Source of the DNA: an uncultured Eubacteriales bacterium
Lineage (GTDB): Bacteria > Bacillota > Clostridia > Christensenellales > Borkfalkiaceae
Length of the DNA stretch: 7,495 nt
NCBI GenBank assembly: GCA_902797515.1
Contig: CADBSX010000258.1
Span: 1 to 7,495, forward strand
Reading direction: 5' to 3'
Part shown: one piece after another, positions 1-4,876 of the stretch
How the letters are laid out: the number at the start of each line of letters is the position of its first letter
Numbering within the stretch: the first letter of the stretch is position 1
The notes under the pieces: generated by a model
Database searches by the model: none
What the model saw: only the letters and a program-made list of their open reading frames with translations
What the model was told of the DNA's origin: nothing
Program-made: the position numbers and the translations under genes

Positions 1-41
1 GAGCGCCGCAGAACGCCATTTACAGCGAAATTTATAAGTAA
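1..41 (+). CDS. 3' end of an unidentified plus-strand gene (partial)
   Basis: One frame reads APQNAIYSEIYK and then stops at TAA (39-41). The stop is followed four bases later by a clear ribosome-binding site for the next small ORF, as expected inside an operon. The ending resembles the C-termini of ABC exporter ATPase subunits, which often finish in a stretch like 'xYxEIYxSQ'. With 12 residues visible this is only a suggestion. The other two frames also stop soon afterwards, so the choice of frame rests on the tight spacing to the next gene. Confidence 0.4.
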   Translation, partial: APQNAIYSEIYK

Positions 42-58
42 TACAAAGGAGAATCCAT

Positions 59-136
59 ATGACTTTTGAGGGTATCGTTATCTCGGCACTTTTCCCGTTT
101 TTGTTCATTGCGGTCATGCTGTGGTCGCATAGGTGA
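59..136 (+). CDS. 25-residue single-span membrane peptide
   Basis: The ORF starts at ATG 59-61 and ends at TGA 134-136. A strong ribosome-binding site AAAGGAG lies at 45-51 with a 7-nt spacer. The peptide begins MTFEGIVISALFPFLF and ends AVMLWSHR: a short polar N-terminus, about 17 hydrophobic residues, then a basic tail. This is the pattern of a small membrane protein with its C-terminus in the cytoplasm. It follows the stop codon at 39-41 closely, so it is probably co-transcribed with the upstream gene. I do not recognise the family. Small accessory subunits of membrane complexes and type I toxin-like peptides both look like this, and nothing here separates them. A hairpin begins 11 nt after the stop. 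Confidence 0.55.
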   Translation: MTFEGIVISALFPFLFIAVMLWSHR

Positions 137-146
137 GCAAGAACAA

Positions 147-195
147 CGCCCCCTAACAGCAACGGATCCGCTGCGCGGTCCGTGCTGTGGGGGCG
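147..195. repeat. GC-rich hairpin repeat, copy 1
   Basis: The outer stem CGCCCCC (147-153) pairs with GGGGGCG (189-195). Inside it, ACAGCA (156-161) pairs with TGCTGT (183-188) and CGGATC (163-168) pairs with GGTCCG (177-182) through one wobble, leaving an 8-nt loop. Bases 149-193 match 2602-2646 at 43 of 45 positions. The element sits between the plus-strand small ORF and the 3' end of the minus-strand lipoprotein gene. On the minus strand it is followed by TTGTTCTTG, a weak T-tract, so it may act as a terminator for the lipoprotein operon. Confidence 0.85.
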
Positions 196-244
196 GGATG
201 AAAGCTGTAACTTGCTCTGTTTATATCGTACTTACTGACTTGGT

Positions 245-808
245 TTAGTACCAACCATCATATTTTTCTGGTAATGTTTCAGTCCGAATTTGCTTGCATA
301 CCGACCGAAAAGCATCCTCCGAATTTGAAAGATATGCTTTCATCGTTGGAGGCAAAACGGTAAAGGCCGAAGCATTATATTCATCAATGCTCTCTCGGTT
401 CATTTCTATTAGGAGAAGTATTCCCTGTCCGCCGACATTGAGTTTATCAACAATTTCGCTCAACTCTTCATCAGATGCAAGGGATGATGAACCGAATCCC
501 TCTGTAAATTCAACTAAACGATTGGCAAGCCCCTCTATGCCTTTTATCTCGGCATCATACATAATTGGTGTCAAAGTTCCAAGCGAATCTCCGGCCTCAC
601 CAAACTCGCAAATAAACTGTTGGATTTGCAATATGATAGCTCGCTCATCACTGTCTTTGTAGTCTCCAAGGGCCACAAACGCTGTAATGGCTTTTTCATA
701 CTCGCCATTTGAGGCCAACTCTTTTGCGTTTTTATACTCGCTGGATTTACAGCCGGTAAGTAATAACGCAACGGCAAGCACAAAGAAAACAGAAAGAAAT
801 CGTTTCAT
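245..808 (-). CDS. Lipoprotein with a TPR-like repeat
   Basis: This 187-residue protein starts with a classic lipoprotein signal: MKRF, a hydrophobic core, then the lipobox LLTGC with the lipidated cysteine at residue 20. The mature protein of about 168 residues should be anchored on the outer face of the cytoplasmic membrane. Residues 25-60 (YKNAKELASNGEYEKAITAF, then LGDYKDSDER) form a degenerate tetratricopeptide-type helical hairpin common in clostridial lipoproteins. The remainder looks helical and matches no family I know. The start is supported by AAAGGGG (814-820), five bases upstream. That ribosome-binding site overlaps the stop codon of the 498-residue gene, only 10 nt away, so the two genes are translationally close and form an operon. 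The shared repeat type suggests that the two products work together at the cell surface. The substrate or partner is unknown. Confidence 0.93.
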   Translation of the reverse strand: MKRFLSVFFVLAVALLLTGCKSSEYKNAKELASNGEYEKAITAFVALGDYKDSDERAIILQIQQFICEFGEAGDSLGTLTPIMYDAEIKGIEGLANRLVEFTEGFGSSSLASDEELSEIVDKLNVGGQGILLLIEMNRESIDEYNASAFTVLPPTMKAYLSNSEDAFRSVCKQIRTETLPEKYDGWY

Positions 809-818
809 AGTAACCCCT

Positions 819-2315
819 TTACGTCAGCGCGCTTATAAGCGACGGGTCCTCAGACAGGATTTTGTAAATATCCCAAATTGTGACAGCTTGTTTGATGTGT
901 TCAATAGGGACGACAACATCTTTTGTACCGCTACTACCGCTAAAGCGAATCGTAACCGTGTTGGCATTTCTCATGCTATCAATGACTGGCTCCAAATCAT
1001 CAAACATATTATCAAACCATTTTGCTGATGGATTATCAATTATGCCAACAGCTTCCCAAATTGTTCCTCTCGCTACTTTAGTTACCCTACGTGAATAATC
1101 TACGTTGTGAATATACTGTTTTCCATCACAATCAATAATGACTTTATCGGTAAAAATCCATTCTCTATTAGAAAAGCCCAATGTCAGCATATACCGAGCA
1201 CTATCATCTACAGTTATAGTCGCAATTACGTTTCGCTTAGCTGACAGAGTAGTTACGTTCTTATACCCAATTGAGTAATCTTTCCCAATTTTATCATAGC
1301 TAATGTTTATCTTGCTCTTTAACGCACTTAGCTTACTCACATTCTCTAAACGCTTTATTTCCTTGATTTTCGCATCACAGTCAGAGTTAAGACCTTTTCC
1401 GCTTTTGGTCGTAAGCAGCGAAATTGCGCCATCATAATTGCCGTTTGCAACCTCAGCATCCACTTGTGCAAGCAGGTCATTCAATGTATTTGCCTCTATC
1501 GCCTTGATTTTTTCATTCTTTAAGGAATCCGGCTGCTCACCCAACAGCAGATAAGCACCCTTATAATCACCTGCCTCAGTCAACTCTTGTGCCTGGCCGA
1601 TTATTTGTTCCTGTGCTTTCTCTGTCACCTCTGTCAGCATTTGAGCAACAGCATCGTTCTTGTAGTTACCGACAGCGGAAAGAGCCTCATAGGCGTTGAC
1701 CGCATCTTCCTGATTCATAAAACTTGTAGCCTGTTCGATAGCATCCGAACAAAGCAGTTCCGTCGTTGATGCAATCGCCTTTTGTGCAGACGAATAGTTT
1801 TCAGTATCTTCCTCAATGACCTTTGCATAATTGTCTAACGCCGTTAGGTAAGCGCTGTTCTCAACATTTGCCTCGGCCTGCTCATAGGATTCTTTTGATG
1901 CTCGGATTTGCTTGGCCTGAGACACTATTTCCAAGCGATTTTCTACACCCTTATAGTTTGATGTATTGTCAAGCAAGGCGTCCATCTCTTCGTATGGCAT
2001 ACCCCCATCAGCGTACTTTTTGAGAGAGGACGATAATAGAGAACTGACCTTTTCAATAGTCTTTGCCACGAACTTTTCATCAGAACTGTTTTGCTCATAG
2101 ATTGCCGATGCAACGCCATATTCCCCTGCTTTGAGAGCGCGGTCAAAGCGATTGATTGGTCTGTTCGCGTTAATGATTATTGCGGCCACAGCACACAGAA
2201 TGATAATAGCCGCTGGGAATATCGCTTTCAGTTTCTTTTTTGGAAACTGTCCTTTCGCAGGAGTAGTCTCAGTTGGAATAATGGAAACCTCGCTTTGCTG
2301 TAAATTTTCATCCAT
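819..2315 (-). CDS. Membrane-anchored protein with extracytoplasmic TPR-like repeats
   Basis: I start this 498-residue protein at ATG 2315 (MDENLQQSEV), which has GGAGGG seven bases upstream. An in-frame ATG at 2426 would add 37 residues, but it would translate through a terminator hairpin and the leader RNA. Residues 1-30 are polar and lysine-rich at the end (KGQFPKKKLK). Residues 31-50 form one transmembrane helix, so the rest is probably outside the cell. Residues 55-325 carry at least five degenerate tetratricopeptide-like units, for example RALKAGEYGVASAIY, AEANVENSAYLTALDNY, EALSAVGNYKND, ELTEAGDYKGAYLLL and AEVANGNYDGAISLL. Residues 335-498 look like a separate mixed alpha/beta domain with motifs such as REWIFTDKVIIDCDGK and TVTIRFSGSSGTKDVVVP. 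I do not recognise that domain. The gene lies downstream of a structured leader and terminator and is followed by the lipoprotein gene. It is plausibly a surface sensor or scaffold, which is inference. Confidence 0.92.
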   Translation of the reverse strand: MDENLQQSEVSIIPTETTPAKGQFPKKKLKAIFPAAIIILCAVAAIIINANRPINRFDRALKAGEYGVASAIYEQNSSDEKFVAKTIEKVSSLLSSSLKKYADGGMPYEEMDALLDNTSNYKGVENRLEIVSQAKQIRASKESYEQAEANVENSAYLTALDNYAKVIEEDTENYSSAQKAIASTTELLCSDAIEQATSFMNQEDAVNAYEALSAVGNYKNDAVAQMLTEVTEKAQEQIIGQAQELTEAGDYKGAYLLLGEQPDSLKNEKIKAIEANTLNDLLAQVDAEVANGNYDGAISLLTTKSGKGLNSDCDAKIKEIKRLENVSKLSALKSKINISYDKIGKDYSIGYKNVTTLSAKRNVIATITVDDSARYMLTLGFSNREWIFTDKVIIDCDGKQYIHNVDYSRRVTKVARGTIWEAVGIIDNPSAKWFDNMFDDLEPVIDSMRNANTVTIRFSGSSGTKDVVVPIEHIKQAVTIWDIYKILSEDPSLISALT

Positions 2316-2322
2316 ACTTTTT

Positions 2323-2328
2323 CCCTCC
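2323..2328 (-). promoter_or_regulatory. Ribosome-binding site GGAGGG that fixes the start of the 498-residue protein
   Basis: GGAGGG on the minus strand lies seven bases before ATG 2315. It is the only good Shine-Dalgarno sequence near the candidate starts. It sits about 23 nt downstream of the terminator T-run, so translation of this gene requires transcription to pass the terminator. Confidence 0.85.
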
Positions 2329-2350
2329 AAAATTTTTATTTTCCGGTGAG

Positions 2351-2384
2351 AAAATAAAAAAGTGCGTAGCATGAAGCTACGCAC
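2351..2384 (-). terminator. Intrinsic terminator between the leader RNA and the 498-residue gene
   Basis: Read on the minus strand, GTGCGTAGC pairs with GCTACGCAC around a 5-nt loop, a perfect 9-bp stem, followed directly by TTTTTTATTTT. On the plus strand the hairpin is not followed by a T-run, which fixes its direction. It lies 35 nt upstream of ATG 2315 and no separate promoter is visible after it. It therefore probably acts as an attenuator, or as the end of a free small RNA with some read-through. Confidence 0.85.
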
Positions 2385-2519
2385 CGAAAAACGCAAGCTC
2401 CTTGCTGCCACGCAAGTTTTTAACACACAAAGAGGTATGCCAAAATAGGGCCTGCATTTTTACCAATGATAAAAATGCACACCTCGTCTGTGTGTTATAC
2501 AATATGTACTTGCGTGGCA
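2351..2519 (-). ncRNA. Structured leader RNA or small RNA with own promoter and terminator
   Basis: The predicted transcript starts near 2519, just after a promoter at 2525-2553, and ends in the terminator at 2351-2384. Nested pairings are visible. Stem A: 2508-2519 with 2406-2417, 12 bp. Stem B: 2489-2497 with 2421-2429, 9 bp. Stem C: 2477-2485 with 2432-2440, 9 bp with one G-U pair. The apical stem is 2470-2476 with 2456-2462 around a 7-nt loop, and can extend to 10 bp at the expense of stem C. A 10-nt against 3-nt asymmetric internal loop separates A from B. A small hairpin (2393-2405, 5-bp stem, 3-nt loop) follows stem A directly. The order of promoter, structured RNA, terminator and ribosome-binding site is typical of a transcription-attenuating leader. 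No conserved motif of a known riboswitch or T-box is apparent. A stand-alone small RNA remains possible. Confidence 0.7.
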
Positions 2520-2524
2520 AAACT

Positions 2525-2553
2525 ATTGTATCATGCGTTTTGGAAAATAGCAA
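2525..2553 (-). promoter_or_regulatory. Sigma-A-type promoter for the leader RNA and downstream operon
   Basis: On the minus strand TTGCTA (2548-2553) and TACAAT (2525-2530) are separated by exactly 17 nt. TGA just before the -10 box gives an extended -10 element. Transcription should begin around 2517-2520, which is the 5' edge of the first leader stem. The promoter lies between the helicase terminator hairpin and the leader. Confidence 0.75.
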
Positions 2554-2592
2554 TAGCATTACGAAATCAGGCAGATATGACGATTGCGCATG

Positions 2593-2649
2593 AAAAAATG
2601 TCCCCCGAACAGCAGCGGATCCGCTGCGCGGTCCGTGCTGTGGGGGACA
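2593..2649 (-). terminator. Terminator of the helicase gene, built from hairpin repeat copy 2
   Basis: On the minus strand the long hairpin is followed by a T and A-T run (T6 at 2593-2598). It lies 23 nt after the helicase stop codon. The GC-rich stem followed by the T-run is the usual intrinsic terminator design, and it separates the helicase transcript from the leader promoter. Confidence 0.8.
2599..2649. repeat. GC-rich hairpin repeat, copy 2
   Basis: TGTCCCCC (2599-2606) pairs with GGGGGACA (2642-2649). Inside it, ACAGCA (2609-2614) pairs with TGCTGT (2636-2641) and CGGATC (2616-2621) pairs with GGTCCG (2630-2635). The 45-nt core differs from copy 1 at two positions only. The two base pairs flanking the core have changed on both sides, G-C to T-A and C-G to G-C, so pairing is preserved. 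Confidence 0.85.
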
Positions 2650-2671
2650 GAATGAGAGGCAGTTCACAACT

Positions 2672-4720
2672 CTAACGGACAATGTAAAGCTCGCTTAGAC
2701 TGCGAGTAAATGCAATATATTTTTCACTTCTTGTCATTTCGTTCTCAAACACGATAGCGGTATCAAACTCAAGGCCCCGTACTTCGGCAACCGTCATGAA
2801 AGATGCTTTTTCAGTTTCAATTTTATTTTTTACGCAGAGTGCAAGAAGTTGCACGGGAAGCACAGCCTCAAAGTTGCTGATAATAACCACTCGATTCTTC
2901 AGAATCAGACTTAACTTACATATTGTCTCTGCGTCGGAGGCCTCTATTATCTTTACTTGGCGATTTATGCTGATTCCGAGTGCTCTATCGTTCATCTGTA
3001 ACTGTTCGTTATAGAATTGTACGATTTCCTGACTGTTTCGATAGTTTTCTTCCAAAGTGAATATCGGAACTACTTCATCTGGTTTACTGAGTTCTTGTCT
3101 AATAAAGTTCTGCAAGCTCCTCCATGTTTCGATTCCGCTTATCTGAGGGAGCTGCTGATTGATGTCGCCGTATATGTTAAAGCAAACGTCCCCATTATTT
3201 ACTTGCTGTATCAGTCGATACTGTAAATAGGTTATGCCCTGTCCCTCATCAATGCAGAGAAGCGTATCTGTATATTGGGGCTTTCCGTATAGAAAATAAA
3301 GTGCAAGGACCTTAGCATAGAGCGCACATTGACAATCCTCGTGTACGATTTTAGCAATAAGGCCTTTATCCTCTCCGTCAGGAAAATACTGAAGCAATGT
3401 ATCCGTTATAGTATTTTCGATAAGGGTCATTTGCGACGCGTAGCTATCGTTGTAGGATGTGGTACTGCGCCCCTTTGCATTTATATTTTTCGATACACTT
3501 GAAATTTCTCTAAGAAGATTGTCGCGTTCAGACCTTAATCTGTTTGCAAATTCCGTTGAGTAGATAAAATTGACTACATTCCCCGCAAAATTCATATACG
3601 CCACATCGTCTTTGACCGATTCTCTAATCTTTCTTAGCTTATCCTCGTGTACCTTGCTCCATCCTCTGAACCGAGAACTGTACCTTTCAAGGATAAGAAC
3701 GTAGTACTGAGCCAAAGAACAACGGGTAATTGTTTTGATTCCGAGATTTTCGCTGATTGCATCAATATATGTATTGAACAACGGGTTTGGAGTGATGATT
3801 TTCACTCTTTTCCAGTCTGTTTCTGGCCGATTATATTTAAGATTTGCCAAACGATGCAGCAGTATCATGGTCTTACCGCTGCCAGCACAACCTTGGATGA
3901 TAAAGCTCTTATTAAAATCGTATTCGATAATGTCATTCTGCTTTTTCTGGATAGAACGGATAATGTTAGATATATTCTTTTCTCCGCGCTTGTCCTGCAA
4001 GACTTTCTGAAGAAACGGGTCAAATATTTCATTTGATGTTGCATTGCTGCCCGATACAAATTCATCAAAGATATCAATAAGCGTTGAAAACTGAATATCA
4101 ATGTTTCGGCGGAGCTTAACTGCATAATGGACTCCGGCAACATCAAAGGCTGTTTCGTTTTTTGCACGGTAATGTCGTCCAAAGTCACTCCAAACGGACA
4201 CTACCTCACTCCCGATTCGATTTTCTCCGATGTAGACAGTCTTATTGCTTTTCCCGTTCTGAACGTCAAATCGAGCATAGTATGGACTGAACCTTGAGGC
4301 TGTGAGTTGGTTTATTTCTTCTTGTTTCCTAATCTTATCGTCTTGTATATCGATTTCTAAAAAATAGGCGCTAAATCCTTGGGCGAGCCTATGCTTCAGC
4401 TCTTCAATCTTTTCATCGAGATACAAAAGTACTCTTTCTAAATGATGGCGCTCTTCTGCCATGATGTCCTGCTTATCTTTCCTTTGAGGGGCAGGCAAGT
4501 CTATATATTGGGATATTGCTTTTGGCTTTTTCCCATCCGCAATATCATAGATATATCTTGCGATTTTACTATCCCTGTTTCCGAAATCGCCGCAATAAAA
4601 CGCGTCGCCTATTGCGATGAGAGATTCTTTATCTCCTGCATAAGCAGCATCGACTAATTTTTTCAGGACATTCATACGGCTGGCTGAAATCCGAATGTCA
4701 AGAGGAAATTCAGTTATCAT
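2672..4720 (-). CDS. Divergent HelD/UvrD-like superfamily 1 helicase
   Basis: The 682-residue protein is an ATP-driven motor of the HelD/UvrD type. Residues 250-265 (SIQKKQNDII) are the Q-motif-like segment. Walker A is GCAGSGKT at 277-284. Residues 308-328 (IITPNPLFNTYID, then LG) match the HelD-style 'PNxxFxxYIxxxLPxLG' stretch. Walker B is LLCIDEGQ at 487-494, motif III is YGDINQQ at 517-523, and ENYRNS at 558-563 is motif IV-like. Motif V is VRGLEFDTAIVFE at 647-659 and motif VI is YIAFTRS at 668-674. The protein ends eight residues after motif VI. The N-terminal part fits HelD: helical hairpins at 85-140, then SPYYARFD and VYIGENRIG. The family's usual DWRAP motif is replaced by VWSDFGRHYR at 176-185. 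Residues 22-65 resemble a Sel1 repeat. HelD recycles stalled RNA polymerase; whether this divergent member does so or acts on DNA is unknown. The start ATG has AGAGG 11 nt upstream, a long spacer. No clear promoter was seen in the 156-nt gap upstream, so read-through from the exonuclease gene is possible. Confidence 0.88.
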   Translation of the reverse strand: MITEFPLDIRISASRMNVLKKLVDAAYAGDKESLIAIGDAFYCGDFGNRDSKIARYIYDIADGKKPKAISQYIDLPAPQRKDKQDIMAEERHHLERVLLYLDEKIEELKHRLAQGFSAYFLEIDIQDDKIRKQEEINQLTASRFSPYYARFDVQNGKSNKTVYIGENRIGSEVVSVWSDFGRHYRAKNETAFDVAGVHYAVKLRRNIDIQFSTLIDIFDEFVSGSNATSNEIFDPFLQKVLQDKRGEKNISNIIRSIQKKQNDIIEYDFNKSFIIQGCAGSGKTMILLHRLANLKYNRPETDWKRVKIITPNPLFNTYIDAISENLGIKTITRCSLAQYYVLILERYSSRFRGWSKVHEDKLRKIRESVKDDVAYMNFAGNVVNFIYSTEFANRLRSERDNLLREISSVSKNINAKGRSTTSYNDSYASQMTLIENTITDTLLQYFPDGEDKGLIAKIVHEDCQCALYAKVLALYFLYGKPQYTDTLLCIDEGQGITYLQYRLIQQVNNGDVCFNIYGDINQQLPQISGIETWRSLQNFIRQELSKPDEVVPIFTLEENYRNSQEIVQFYNEQLQMNDRALGISINRQVKIIEASDAETICKLSLILKNRVVIISNFEAVLPVQLLALCVKNKIETEKASFMTVAEVRGLEFDTAIVFENEMTRSEKYIAFTRSLSELYIVR

Positions 4721-4825
4721 CTATAAGCCGACCTCTTTCTGCCGTTTATTGAATATAAGGTTTCAAGGGGAATGGAGGGAATACTCGCGCTTGCTGTCTG
4801 GCCGCATCGGCAGGGAAATGTAACA

Positions 4826-4861
4826 TCGCCACAGCGTAGGTCTCAATCTACGCTGTGGTGA
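4826..4861 (-). terminator. Strong hairpin after the exonuclease gene, possible terminator or attenuator
   Basis: CCACAGCGTAG (4829-4839) pairs perfectly with CTACGCTGTGG (4848-4858) around an 8-nt loop. The stem extends to 14 bp with one wobble pair. It starts 15 nt after the exonuclease stop codon. On the minus strand it is followed by TGTTACATTT, a poor T-tract, so termination may be partial and allow read-through into the helicase gene. Confidence 0.55.
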
Positions 4862-4876
4862 CAGCTTTTGTGCATC

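Noticed and set aside
66..248. Plus-strand open frame of 60 codons
   Set aside because: It runs through hairpin copy 1, has no ribosome-binding site and is out of frame with the better supported small ORF at 59-136.
2316..2426. N-terminal extension of the TPR protein from an upstream ATG
   Set aside because: It would read through the terminator hairpin and leader RNA, has no good ribosome-binding site, and adds an arginine- and phenylalanine-rich stretch unlike the rest. ATG 2315 has GGAGGG at ideal spacing.
2406..2519. Retron msr-msd RNA
   Set aside because: The 12-bp terminal inverted repeat and long hairpins recall one, but no reverse transcriptase gene is present in the window.
2351..2520. 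6S RNA as the identity of the structured RNA
   Set aside because: It is rod-like with its own promoter and terminator, but lacks a large symmetric central bubble, and its position directly before a ribosome-binding site favours a leader. Not excluded without a covariance-model search.
2351..2520. T-box leader
   Set aside because: No T-box consensus sequence is seen before the terminator, and the downstream genes are not aminoacyl-tRNA synthetase or amino-acid genes.
163..2624. Perfect 14-bp palindrome with GGATCC as a protein-binding operator
   Set aside because: The palindrome is perfect only in copy 2 and is better explained as part of the larger hairpin that both copies keep.
2377..2682. 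Minus-strand open frame of 101 codons
   Set aside because: It covers the helicase terminator, the leader promoter and the structured RNA. Its codons simply follow those elements and it has no credible start.
3647..4036. Plus-strand open frame of 129 codons
   Set aside because: It is antisense to the helicase Walker A region, which is clearly the coding strand.
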